DNA from: Theristus sp. LFF4_11
Taxonomy: Eukaryota > Nematoda > Chromadorea > Monhysterida > Xyalidae
DNA length: 64,000 nt
Reading direction: 5' to 3'
NCBI GenBank assembly: GCA_030248135.1
Contig: JASANC010003260.1
Span: forward strand, 1-64,000
This document shows positions 35,501-46,300 of the stretch, one piece after another (position 1 is the first letter of the stretch; the number at the start of each line of letters is the position of its first letter). The notes under the pieces were generated by a model, which made no database searches, was not told where the DNA came from, and worked only from the letters and a program-made list of their open reading frames with translations. The translations under genes and the position numbers were made by a program.

Positions 35501-35713
35501 CCGGAGCAGTATCGCTCGTGCGCTGGTGGACTGCCGAGGAACAGTAATAATATGCAGCCGAAAAATATAAAATATGGAGACGGAAACGGACACCTGAGTT
35601 TCCACAATAGGGACACGGATTTAGGGTGGACTGACGGCGGCCGAATGTACGCGTCGCAACAGATGCCGCCGTATACGACAGTCCCGGCTCAGACCGTGAA
35701 ATTGTATGATTGA
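20529..35713 (+). CDS. N-myristoylated, largely disordered protein, ten exons, unrecognised family
   Basis: Exons with consistent phases: 20529-21280, 21464-21714, 22137-22387, 28912-29427, 29683-29914, 31530-31891, 32915-33437 (33446 is an alternative end), 33773-33923, 34409-34676 and 35087-35713 (stop). This gives roughly 1,310 residues. The start MGNKTS fits the Gly-2 myristoylation consensus. Next come a Pro/Gly/Met-rich region and a basic KKWKKWQKKQRKMLKK stretch (near residue 225) that could help hold the protein on membranes; a short motif NDSGYFTGLD precedes it. Later parts include a Gln run at the end of exon 3, an acidic/charged exon 4, a coiled-coil-like KTVIQQRIREKQNQLNKL segment in exon 7, and His/Gly/Ser- and Asn-rich tails. 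No enzyme or binding fold is recognised. A scaffold or adaptor at the inner membrane face is only a guess. The 6.5-kb intron 3 is full of transposons. How exon 7 joins exon 6 is unresolved. Confidence 0.7.
21983..22072. mobile_element. Mini-foldback element, GCATTCATG family, copy A
   Basis: The left half (GGGCGCATTCATGTTGCAGT then ATTTAGTG and CAGCTATG) is almost exactly complementary to the right half, leaving a centre of only a few bases. It lies in intron 2 of the plus-strand gene. A second copy is at 34298-34384 and a half-copy near 13510-13555. Confidence 0.8.
23600..26050 (+). repeat. Two-monomer satellite array
   Basis: Tandem units alternate between two related monomers. One has GCAGCTGTAGATTTTGAAAA and GGGTTAAAAATTGGGC; the other has TTCATCCGTAGATTTTAAAA and GGTTTTGACCTGGTTTCAAA then TGTCGCCC. 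Shared cores are TTTCATAACCGAACAAAA, GTTTCCTGGGGTAA and TTACTTTTTTGCCCC. The GACCTGGTTT segment recurs at intervals of about 290 bp, with two longer steps of about 400 bp where an extra monomer is present. No gene is present. Confidence 0.9.
26530..27612. mobile_element. Long-TIR element with TA target duplication
   Basis: The arms 26530-26680 and 27466-27612 are reverse complements, starting TTATCTAAAAATGCGGAGG and including GGCACACGGATACAAGTACA. The ends are flanked on both sides by TA, as expected for Tc1/mariner-type insertion. The interior contains a nested MITE at 27046-27293. No transposase frame was found. Confidence 0.75.
27046..27293 (-). mobile_element. MITE, CGTGTCC/TGACGTCA family, copy A (inverted)
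   Basis: Reverse-orientation copy of the element at 44736-44957, 50008-50240 and 52710-52952. Its ends carry AAACGTGTCC and, just inward, AAATGACGTCAT in inverted arrangement. It is nested within the element at 26530-27612. Confidence 0.8.
27613..28731. mobile_element. Large foldback element with about 430-bp arms
   Basis: The right arm 28306-28731 is the reverse complement of 27613-27785 plus 27958-28240, so the left arm is split by an inserted stretch of about 170 bp (27786-27957). A loop of about 65 bp (28241-28305, GC-rich) separates the arms. The arms carry repeated GTGGCAAAGTTG/CAACTTTGCCAC motifs shared with the 130-bp arms at 23186 and 28732, so it belongs to the same family. No coding frame has transposase features. 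Confidence 0.85.
28861..28892 (-). repeat. Solo terminus of the ACAGTC MITE family
   Basis: The bases GTTGATCCCCTACAATCTAG followed by AGTTTGACTGT match one end of the ACAGTC MITEs. It ends only 20 bp before the first base of exon 4 (28912) of the disordered-protein gene, so it contributes sequence to the 3' end of intron 3. Confidence 0.6.
30086..31459 (+). mobile_element. Miniature LTR retroelement (TRIM-like) with one ORF
   Basis: Near-identical 138-bp direct repeats lie at 30086-30223 and 31322-31459 (beginning AGCTAATAATAGGTAATTAT, ending GATCGTTTGT) and contain a TATATAA box. The element is flanked by a 4-bp CTAA duplication (30082-30085 and 31460-31463). A TGGTGAGTCG segment straddles the end of the first repeat like a primer-binding site. 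A purine tract AGGGGGAAGA precedes the second repeat like a polypurine tract. It sits in intron 5 of the disordered-protein gene in the same orientation. Confidence 0.75.
30331..31273 (+). CDS. Orphan ORF of the miniature LTR element
   Basis: This 313-residue frame begins MARRPDQQKR and lies wholly between the two terminal repeats. It has an aromatic, acidic N-terminal part (EEFDRYDVFYFSDYFQ), a Lys/Arg-rich centre, and a Cys/Trp/Arg-containing C-terminal part with no clear zinc-knuckle spacing. No protease, reverse transcriptase, integrase or recognisable Gag fold is visible. The frame is also open upstream through the left LTR to 30137. The start at 30331 was chosen because the upstream part reads like LTR/leader. 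It could be a highly diverged Gag or an unrelated captured gene; I do not recognise it. Confidence 0.5.
31943..32022 (+). repeat. tRNA-like SINE fragment
   Basis: The sequence has an A-box-like TGGTTCAGTGG and a B-box-like GAGTTCAAGTCCC about 40 bp apart, the internal pol III promoter pattern of tRNA-derived SINEs. It does not fold into a full tRNA by eye. It lies in intron 6 of the plus-strand gene. Confidence 0.45.
32719..32894. mobile_element. MITE, ACAGTC family, copy D
   Basis: The ends ACAGTCTAACTCTGTAACAT and the inverse ending GAGGTTTGACTGT bound about 176 bp. Internal CTGATTGGTTGGTGATCACA is paired with ACCAATCAGC. The right terminus is only 20 bp upstream of the ATG that opens exon 7 of the disordered-protein gene. 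Confidence 0.85.
34298..34384. mobile_element. Mini-foldback element, GCATTCATG family, copy B
   Basis: AGGAGCATTCATGAAGCAGT on the left pairs with ACTGCTTCATGAATGCCGCT on the right. It ends 24 bp before exon 9 (34409) and lies in the same gene as copy A (21983-22072). Confidence 0.75.
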
Positions 35714-35900
35714 TTTTTATTCGTCATTTGAGTTTTGCTGCACTAAAAACAGTTTCTGGCGTGTTCAACAACATAGCTCCAAAATGATGCCCACTTGATT
35801 TTGCTCCGTTAGCTGGTGGTGTTTTATGGCCAAGATTTCTTTTGAGTGTGCGGTACGGTACGGTCCTTGTTACCACAGACCGTTTGGATTTGTTTATTTG

Positions 35901-35906
35901 AATAAA
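35901..35906 (+). terminator. Polyadenylation signal of the disordered-protein gene
   Basis: AATAAA lies 188 bp beyond the stop codon at 35713, in an A/T-rich stretch (TTTATTTGAATAAATG). It is the first canonical signal downstream on the plus strand. Confidence 0.5.
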
Positions 35907-35999
35907 TGTAGAATGATTTTTTGTATATTTGATTATACGGTTTGTGTTCGATTGATTATGCGTTTTCCAACTGTTTTATGTAAATAGGTTTATTTTTTC

Positions 36000-38900
36000 A
36001 AAGTATTCAGACAGACACCATTTTTTCGCCAGTTTGTTCACACGATGTCGTGATGCAGCCAATCAGCACGGCAGATTTACAGTTTTTCATCATACTGCAC
36101 ATGGGTCAGTTTATATTCTTGAATGCTTTTTCCTTATGAGGCCATATCATTTTTTCTTTTACTTATGTATGTTCCACTTTGTAATTCCAGTTTTTTATGA
36201 ATACTCATTATTTCATAGAAGCGGTATAATCGTTTGCTTCAGCCCTTTATCTTTTCTTGCTTTTATTTTCTAAGGTTACACGATAAACATTTCGGTTCTT
36301 TTTTTCTTTTGTTCCTGTTTAATATTTTACTGTTTTCTTTTTCTACTTTTCTACATTCTTCTCACGCTTGTTTTTGTGCTGGTTTTTTGTCACAGATTTA
36401 TTAACTTCAGTGCACGTTTCCCATATTTATCACGATAATACATCAACGAAGTTTTGGAAAAAAATGCAAATGATATGTGAAATAAAATGGTTACAGTATT
36501 GCTGTCGTTTTACTGTAGTTAGTTTGTTTGAATCAGCATGTCATAATTTTTCGGAACCCGAAGAACAGCCCGGTTAATAACGTTTTAAGCGACGTTTTTT
36601 GATGAATTTGATGACGCATGGTGTCTTACGCCCAACTTCTAATCGTTTTTTTTTCTGACGCAGCTGGTGGCGTTTTGGGGACAGTTTAATGCAGCCATTT
36701 TAGCAAAATCACAGAATAACATTCGACGCAGGCCGTCGGGTTTCAATAAAATTACGTTTTTTTTGTTCAGTACTCTTCTTGTTTTCAAACCGTCGCATTG
36801 TCACACGTGCGCAACCCATAAAATTGTATTGAGAAATAATTCAATTCTGGTGAATCGCTTAGCTGTGAACGCGACCACCAGGCAAAAATTACGAATTTCG
36901 AAAGCTCGTTGGTTTTGGGCATAAATTTAACTCGTTTTCCGGCGAAGAAAGCTTTGAAAATGTGTGTTCAATTTCGTGTCATAATGCAGTATTTCAAAAC
37001 GAAATTTGACGTGTCAAAAAGATTTCTTTGAAAATTGGAAAAAACTTCAGAGCTGCGAAAAAACGTTTTTTTTCCGTTTGAACTCGTGATCCTTTCAGGC
37101 CTTTGGACGAAACTTTCTGAAACAGAAAGTGTTTTATTGTCCCTTCCAAACATACTCCGTGGTGTCATATGCCAACGCCCGTGTGCTTCAGACCTGCTCT
37201 GACACATCAACAACATACAAATCATCAACACCGTTTTCTTAGCTTTTTTAAATGTGCGCCTTTTTTGAACAACACTCCGTATATTCGCCAGGTTTTTCAC
37301 TTTTCTTTTACTTTTTGTCTTGAAATGGACAATCGGGAAATCTTTGCGAAAAGGACAACAGCTGCTGTTGACTTGACAAGCAGTGTAGCTTTTGAATGCT
37401 TGAAAGGTTGTTAATCGCTGGAAACACTGTTGAGAGAAGCAGTGTTAGCTGGTTTGGAACGTGATTAGCTCTTTGGAAGTTTGTTCTTATGGTGAGTTTT
37501 TTAAGTTTACGGTTCTGATTTGGCCTTTATTATTTTTGTGTGTTGAAAATATCTTCAAAATTCTCAAATACCGTATTCTCAGTAAAACTGCACGCTTGCT
37601 GCATTGTGATTGGCCATATCGTGAATAGAGTAGACTGCCAATCAGCTAGCCACACAGAACAATTTGAAAGTATTGAAAAACGCATTGTTATATGACTGTG
37701 ACGCCAATAGTGTCTAATGAAACCCAACATCGCTCATTTCCGATATTTTTACGTGTAACCGCAAAAGCAAGCTCTTGCGTATAACAAAACGCGAGTTTTT
37801 GTGCGTGTCCTCTTCCCCAATAAGCACCGTTCTTAAAGACAAATAACCTAAATATCGCTATGAAATTCCAGCAAAGGAAGAAGCTAAATCAGCTTATTAA
37901 CGGCTGACTGAGTTTTCGATTTCACTTCGGTTCCACAGAATAATACTCCTCGAGATTTAGTTTTAGTCTCTGGGTTTTCGCCGTTTCCACTTTATACGTT
38001 TGCCTAAAAGTCTATGATGACACACAGTTACTGGGTGGGTGGTACTTTTGCTGAAGCAAAGCAATTTCCGGTCTTTGAGGTCATTTCAGAAAAAAGTCTG
38101 GTGTACATGTGTTTTTCTCGTCTTGGATAGATTTTTTCAGTGCTTGCTGTTGTCGCTCTGTGTTTGTCCTGTTTTCCATCTTAAAATCCCTGACCCTATA
38201 TTATAATCTGTTTACTCAATTAAATTCACCAAATCTCTTTAGCAGTTTAGCACGCTCATGATTAGGCACACATCTCTCAATAGTTACTTTTGTGTGTTTT
38301 AGTGCTCACGTTTTCTTTTTTCTTCATTGAAGCTTTTTATCTGAACAAGTCGCAAACGTCTTTATCGCTGAAAAAACAGTGTACTGTGCTCCCGAAAGTT
38401 TTATCCATCAAACAGTACCCACGGTACGCATGAGATTGTCAATTTCCAAATCTATGTTTGTTCTTTTTCCTTGCACCACTTTCCGTCCATTCCGAATTAT
38501 GATGTAGCCGCTTCTAAAGTACACGATTACTCAAATACACAGAACCATTGTACAATGTAACAGCAACGTGTTCAAAATCCACTTGAACAAAATGTACACG
38601 TAGCACAAATGCTAACTCATGGAAAATTGCAAACAAACCGAACCCATGTGTAATAGCAGCATTTTTGCTAAACTAAAGCGATTTTCTCTCTTTGGAATTG
38701 AAAAGCAATGGAACACGGATACAAAAGTGTGATTTTTCACGCGCGGTCTTTTGGGTTTTGAGAAATGTGTGTCGTACTGCAAAATGTATGAATTTTTACT
38801 TATTTTCCCGTTATGGGGCGTGTGTTTTTTTGACAGCCCATAATCGCTCATTTTAGGAGAGTGCTCATGTGGTGCGAATAATGGGCGTTCTGGAAATATT

Positions 38901-40350
38901 TCAAAAGCGACCGAAAACTTTTTTGTTGCGAAATGGAGTTTTTGGTAATCTCAATTCTGGTGTGCATTGGCCTTACATAATATACCTGACATGGCTTTGC
39001 ACTTTAAAGAAATAGTGACGCTGAAATGTGCAATCTATGACGCTACGATACAAAACGTGATGTCGCACAGCAAGAAACAAAATGTCGCACAAGCACGGTT
39101 GATGTTTCACGTCAAATATCTATGCTCACATCTCACTAACAATCCAACCCATTTACCGTATTACCTCTATTAAACCCCCCCATTAAAAACCCCCCAAAAA
39201 AACCCCCCCCCCCCCAAAAACGGGGAAAAAAAAAAAAAAAAAAAAAAAGGAGTGAAAATGAGAAATTGTGCTACCAAAGGAAAGTAGAGTAAGGAATTAA
39301 AAAGGGAAAAGAAAAGGGCATGGAAGGTATTTTTGCCATTTTGCCCACCCCTAAAAATGGTTTCCAAATAAACCCCCCCCCAAAAATAAACCCCCCCCCA
39401 AAAATAAACCCCCACCCCCAGAAGTCGCTGAAGAAATAAACCCCCATGGGGGTTTATTAGAGGTAATACGGTATGCAATACTCCTTACTACTAAAACGTT
39501 TTTTGACAGAGCCGCAAATTGCTGGCTTTCACAAGAGCTTGGTGTTCATTCGCTTGTTGCGTCTACAGCTCCTAACTCAACGAAAAATCTTGAAACTTTG
39601 AACATTAAACCTGCAGCTTACATTCATGGAACTAGAAGAGCTGGCGTCATTTCGCTATGCATTCATGAAGCACAAAAACGTCGCAGCTTCACGTGTAAAA
39701 GTGACGCACTGCGCTTCAGAATGCATATCTAGATATTTTTTACCGCGGGAACGGCCCACATGCAAACGGTGTTCATTGTGTTTGAGCAAAGAAAATTTTG
39801 CCTTTGTGTCTTGTGTAGAACAAAGTTAGAGTTTATCATTCATAAACATGTGTAACTTCTGTCGATAACGCACACAACTTTTGAAAACAGTTCAGAAAAC
39901 TTTTGAAAGCTGTTTATTAGCACGCGAGCACACACGTATCTGTTGAAGTTTATCTGTTCTCTGGTTTGCAGTGCTATGGTTTTGTGCAGAACTTTTCTGA
40001 AAGTCCAAGACAGGTGTTGTCTTGAGGTATTGGTTTTTCTGGTTTCTTCACTGACACACACACACACAATCACTTTGACATTGCTGAAGCTGACTTTCAG
40101 TTTCGAAATGCAAACCGCATCTGTATTTTCAGGGCATTTTTATATCAGCTTATGCACACAGCTCGAATGTTGTTACATAAAACGATACATTCAGACGAAC
40201 AACAAATTCTATCCGCAGTGTGTCGAAAATGTGACAACCAAAAGAAACCAACATTAGCCCTCCTCTGATCACAAACCCACAGACATAATCTTGCCAAACA
40301 AAATTACTCAACAATTATTCAACAACCAATAAAGACAACTGTAAACGAAA
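36000..40350. other. Intergenic stretch upstream of the receptor genes
   Basis: I see no supported gene here. Open frames up to about 110 codons on either strand lack family motifs, signal peptides or paired splice sites. A C-rich MITE lies at 39154-39473. A GTGAGT donor after TTCTTATG near 37491 could belong to an untranslated leader exon of the receptor gene at 40353, but nothing confirms it. Confidence 0.4.
39154..39473. mobile_element. C-rich MITE, TACCGTATTACCCCC family, copy B (altered)
   Basis: The termini TACCGTATTACCTCTATTAA and GAGGTAATACGGTA are intact. The interior is odd: many C positions in other copies are A here and there is a run of more than 20 A. Either this copy has mutated in a biased way or the assembly is unreliable across it. 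Confidence 0.75.
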
Positions 40351-40352
40351 AA

Positions 40353-43300
40353 ATGCGATTGGACTGCAGTTCGATGCTGCTGATTCTGGTTTTCGCGTTC
40401 ACTGCGCGCACGACGAAAGCGGCCGATGCAGAGCACCGTCTGTATGAGGCGATCTTGGACGGCTACGACGTTCTGGAGAGGCCCGTGAAGAACAGCTCCG
40501 CTCCGGTCACCGTTCAGCTGGGTGTCATTCTGCAGCAGTTGATTGATGTGGTCGGTGAAAAAAAATGTGTTTTTTTATTATTAGTTCTTACAATGTATCC
40601 ACAGTCGAACGCTAAATTATAGACTATCAGCTGATTGGTTGGCGATCACGCGATGTATGCGTCCTGTGCAGGCACTGCTGTCTGTCCTGCACAGAAAGCA
40701 TATAACACGTGATCACCAACCAATCAGCTGATGCCTATAAGTTAAAATTTGCTTCGCACAGTCAAACTGTTAAAATTGTTAACCCGCAGAAAGTACAGTA
40801 TGTTTGTTTAAACTTGTCACTTTTTTGCAGAAAACAGACATCACGAATCAAGGGAAAAATAGTGGTTGGAGGAGGTGCAAGAAGACATACATACTTGCTC
40901 TGTATACTGCGAAAAAAGTGACAGGTTTAACGAAAAAACTTTACAACCACGGTAGCAGATCAGTATTCGATGTCGATATTTTGTATATGGCGTTCATTGC
41001 TTGCAGGACGAAAAAAATCAAATCATCACCATCAATGCATGGCTGAAATATGTGAGTCAGACGTGTTGGGACGGGCCTTTTGTGTCTTTGGTGATCAATT
41101 TACTTGCGTTAAGGTCTGTGGGGAAGCCTCACCAGCTCCTCCCCCATGAAAGTATAATGGTTTTCCGAAAAGATGTGGAGTTTTTTTTTAATTGAGAAAA
41201 ATGTGCAGACCTGGGAGGATTACAAGTTGATTTGGAACGCGGAGGAGTTTGGTGGCGTCGCGGACGTGAGGCTGCCGAAGGGCAAGATCTGGCAACCGGA
41301 TGTGCTGCTGTACAACAGGTGTGTGTGTACTGTCGTCACTCTATAACAGATCCAACTAGCTGATTGGTTGATGCATGCTTTCTGTGCATGGATTGCCCTG
41401 GAGGCGGAGTTTGGTTTGCAAATGCATCACGTGACCACCAACAATCAGCTATTATCTTTCATTTTGGTCCCGGTTCTCTATGCCTTTGCACACAGGGATA
41501 GGAAAAACGTTTCAAGAATCCGCGGGAATTCAAAATTGGGTTACGGTAGCTGACGAAAGACGTCGGATGACGTCATGCGTCTGGTTTGGTGTCCGGCTTT
41601 TCCCCAACGCGTGAAACTTTTGTGCACGCGGTCTTCCTGTAACGATAATAGTTGGCCTTGTCATGTCATGGGTGGTTTCGTGTGTTTCACACAATAATGT
41701 TTTGTTTTGTTCTTTTTTTGAAAAGAAAAACGTAGCAACACTGAAAAAGTGGCGCTTGTACTAAAACGGCTACTCTGCATGAAGGCGTTCATTTTATCAA
41801 AAAAAACAGGTGATCGCGAAGTCAGTAGCTGTTAAACACGGCCAGCTGAAAAAACATTCCAGTATTTCACAAAACATTTCACAATTAAAAAGGAAAAGTT
41901 TCACATTTATAAAAAAAGAACACAGCCGACTGAAACTCACATGTTGAAAAAAAATCAAAAAAGTGAACATATATATGACGACTTCCTCCAGTGTCGACTC
42001 ATCGTTCGACTCGACCTATCCGACGAATATGGTCGTGTACAATTCGGGCACCATCAACTGGATCCCGCCTGGCATTTTCAAGTTGAGCTGCAAGATCGAC
42101 ATCACCTGGTTCCCATTCGACGAACAGCACTGCTATTTCAAGGTCTTGTGTTTGTGATTACGCGTTTGTACTGCAACAGAGCACGCTAAATTGGCTGCAT
42201 TATTGAATTGCGCTACTATTTGCTATGCTTGTTTGCACACTGATTTGTTATGCGAGTAGCGTTGGTTTTTTAAAGCTGCATTTGAATCGATATGCAAAAA
42301 TTTTGCGCCAACCAACCAGAGGGTTTCAGTATTTCAGAAGTGTGTTCTTCTTTCAGTCATATGGACTTTATGACTTTGTCTTTGACGCCATCATCCGCAG
42401 ACATTTACTCGACTTTGTTTGGGCTTTTTTCTCGGAATCAGAATAATCAGTTTTCCGAGAAACTACGAGAAACTCACACATTGTTGTTTTTTTCATTCAG
42501 TTCGGCTCCTGGACGTACGACGGAACAAAGCTGGATCTGCAGCCGGACGTCGGCGGCATGGACATGTCCGAGTACTTGGAGAACGGCGAATGGAATCTGT
42601 ACAGTAAGTGCTGCTTTATATTTTTTTCCGATTTTTGAAATGGCAACAATTTTCAAAAAAAACACCAAAAAACCGGCAAAAAACCCGAACACCACGACAC
42701 AAAAAATCGAAACACGTCCAGAAACGGACGCGGACCGCTCCGAGAAGTTCTACGAGTGCTGCCCAGAGCCGTATCCGTCGTTGAAGTTCACGATGTTCAT
42801 GAAACGACGCACCCTGTACTACGGCTTCAATCTGATCATACCGTGCATATTGATTACGTTGATGACCATCCTTGGGTTCACGTTGCCGCCGGACGCCGGA
42901 GAGAAGATTGGACTTCGTTAGTGAGCTTTTCAAAAATAATACGACTAATAATATATGATCTTTTATTTTGGTCCCGGGACATAATGCGCGTATAGATGGG
43001 TAAACAGTCTCATGCATGACGCGGGAATTCAAAATTCCTAAAGTCATCGGTGTCCCCTTAACGAGGCCGGGTCACTTAGGCTATTCTAAATTACCACATA
43101 AAAAGTGAAACTAGTTTCCTTTCACGTCTACAACCGCATTGAGTCGCAGGTCTTAAAGAAAAGATAATACTGTATTTCTGTTGACAGTTTTTTTCTTCTC
43201 CACGATGACATGACAGATATGGTGCATATCGACACGCTGAACTGCAAACATATGAATGGATCCAAATTGCTTGGTCCATCCGTCTTGCTGCGAGGCAACA

Positions 43301-46300
43301 AGCGCCGGTTGTTCTTTTGGGGGGTCCCACTGTGATAAAGTCCTAGTCTGAAAACAAAAAAAAACATCACACGCTCGACTATAACACAGTAGAGTCAAAG
43401 TTCCATTCATGTCTCTTTCAGAGATCACCGTGCTTCTGTCGATCTGCTTCTTCTTGTCGATCGTCTCCGACATGTCACCGCCGACGTCAGAGGCAGTGCC
43501 GTTGCTGGGTGAGGCTGCCTTTTGACCTACATATTTTGCTTTGTTTTTTTATAGGAACCAAACGACGATTAGGCGTGAAGAGTTGTTCTTTCAGAAAGTA
43601 ATGTTGCACAGTTACACACAAACACACAGGCACAAACAAACGCACCGGCAGAAACCAACACACAGGTACAAACAAACACACAGCGACAAACAAACGCACA
43701 GGCACAAACAAACGCGCAAGCACAAACAAACGCACAGGCACAAACAAACGCACAGACACAAACAAACGCACAGGCACAAACAAACGCACAGGCACAAACA
43801 AACACACAGCGACAAACAAACGCACAGGCACAAACAAACGCACAGGCACAAACAAACACACAGCGACAAACAAACGCACAGGCACAAACAAACGCACAGG
43901 CACAAACAAACGCACAGGCACAAACAAACGCACAGGCACAAACAAACGCACAGGCACAAACAAACGCACAGGCACAAACAAACGCACAGGCACAAACAAA
44001 CACACAGCGACAAACAAACGCACAGGCACAAACAAACGCACAGGCACAAACAAACGCACAGGCACAAACAAACACACAGCGACAAACAAACGCACAGGCA
44101 CAAACAAACGCGCAAGCACAAACAAACGCACAGGCACAAACAAACGCACAGACACAAACAAACACACACGCACACAATCTGGACGCTGAAAAGCGATGCG
44201 AGTGAATCGCGTGTGCACGAGCGCATTATTGTTTTCTTCATTTCCGTGGTTTATGTCGAAGTGCACGCACCTCAGTTGATTCGTGTTTGCAAATTTGAGT
44301 GTCATACGTGTTTCTATTGCAGGCACATTCTTCTCAACGTGCATGTTTGTCGTGTCTGCCTCGGTTGTTCTAACAGTCGCAGTGCTCAACTTCCACCATC
44401 GTACACCCGATATGCACGAGATGGGCGATTTTGTGAGTTTTATTGTGTCAGACGAATCTTAACCGGACGGGCACTGGACTGGCTGCCTTGGGATGGCTTG
44501 CCAAATCAGCACCCTAAAAACGTGTCCGAAAAAGTGTCTGGTGTCCTGTCCGCCTCGATGTTACGTGTGGGTGCTGGAGTTTCGGAAATAAACGTGGCTC
44601 AAAACTTTGAGTGTGGAGATGGCACACTTTTATGCCCCGGACACCACACGGCGAGAGACTCCGGACACCTGTGCGGACACCTTTTTAACATGAGTACGCT
44701 TAGAATGTAGTCTGATGATTCTAAATTTAAGTGTTGTAGATTTATTCAAACGTGTCCGGACTAAAATAACGTCATTTGCTTTAAAAACGCCTTTAAAAAG
44801 TACAGGCGCTATAATGTCAGTTTGGTGTGACTGATTAGACATTCACCATTTTTTACGGGAAGAAATCGGCTAAACGGAAAGTCTGGTTTGCAGTGAACGG
44901 CAAGCGCATGTTTGGCAGCACATTTCAGTGGGACACGTTTAAAAAATAGGTCATACCTTAAAATCGCTCCAGACGCGCGCCATTCTGCTCTACTGGGTGC
45001 CATGGCTGATGTTCATGAATCGCCCCGGCCAAAAGTTGACCCGTGCCGATTTGCCCAATCCGTTCAAGAGAAACTGGCGAAACAGGGAGGGAGATGAAGA
45101 AGCGCTTGTCAATGGAGGTAAGGGATGTGTCGGTATTTGAGACGGCTCGTGTACTATTCCGGCCCGCGAAATTCCGGCCCGTAGAATTCCGGCCCGCGAA
45201 ATTCCGGCCCGAAGAATTCCGGCCCGAAGAATTCCGGCCCGGAGAATTCCGGCCCGGAGAATTTTCGCCAGCAAGAACAATATTAAACCACACGAAATGA
45301 TTTTTGGTAAATAAATTTAAAGTGATTTTTTATTTTTGTTTAGAACTTGCTTGCAGTGACTTGTTGTAGGTTCCTAATCCTAAGCCAAGCCTTTTTGATA
45401 AGGTAAAAGGATCACAAATCCTGTTCACGATAAAAAAATTTAAAAATTTAGTTGTAGTTTCTTTTTTCCAAAAGGTTTCACTTTCCAAAAAAGCAAACAG
45501 GACGAACATCATTGAAAATACACTGTAACATGTGAACATCGATATTTTTATTTTATTATTTCATTACCAAAATCACTTCGTGTGGTTAATATTGTTCGTG
45601 CTGGCGAAAATTCTCCGGGCCGGAATTCTCCGGGCCGGAATTCTTCGGGCCGGAATTCTTCGGGCCGGAATGAGCGGGCCGGAATTCTTCAGGCCGGAAT
45701 TAGCGAGCCGGAATTGTACCCCCCCTTTGAGACCTGCGCTTCCTGTTCACGTTCATTTGAGACTTTTCGTTGAAAAGTAAATGAGTGCAGTGTGTGATTT
45801 GCAGAGTCGATCTCAAAATTATGGTCAATCGTATGTGATCTGACATACATACCGTATTACCCCCATTAAACCCCCCCCATTAATCCCCCCCCCCACCAAT
45901 AAACCCCCACCCCCCGACCAGTTTCCAAATAATCCCCCCCACAAATAATCACCCATGGGGGTTAATGGGAAACCTGTTTGAAACACATACCCAGCGAATT
46001 CAGTGACTGAATGCAGTGACATTGGTGAAATTGGGCTACCAAAGGCCCCAAAGGGATGAGTTAATGGTAATTTCATTACAAAAGGCTGTTACAAAAGGAA
46101 ATCTCTGTGAAAAGTAGAAGTTTCTGCGACTTTCTTGCCTGCCATGCAAGGTATTTTTGCCATTTTTAAACAAACCCCCACCCCTAGAATTTTTTGTAAA
46201 TAACCCCCCCCCCCACCAATAATCCCCCCCCCCAATAAACCCCCACCCCTAAAAGTCGCTGACGTATTAACCCTCCATGGGGGTTTATTGGGGGTAATAC

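Noticed and set aside
36968..37300. 110-codon minus-strand frame in the intergenic region
   Set aside because: Composition is like the surrounding A/T-rich DNA; no homology recognised, no signal peptide and no conserved motif.
43487..44710. Very long open frames on both strands (389 codons plus; 300, 209 and 202 codons minus)
   Set aside because: They are produced by an 18-bp tandem repeat without stop codons in an intron of the receptor gene; the encoded repeats have no flanking coding signal and the frames read into known intron and exon in the wrong frame.
45043..45300. Proline/arginine pentapeptide-repeat protein suggested by the frame over the GAATTCCGGCCCG repeats
   Set aside because: The 15-bp repeat period alone gives the peptide pattern; the same repeats occur inverted in the other arm of a foldback element.
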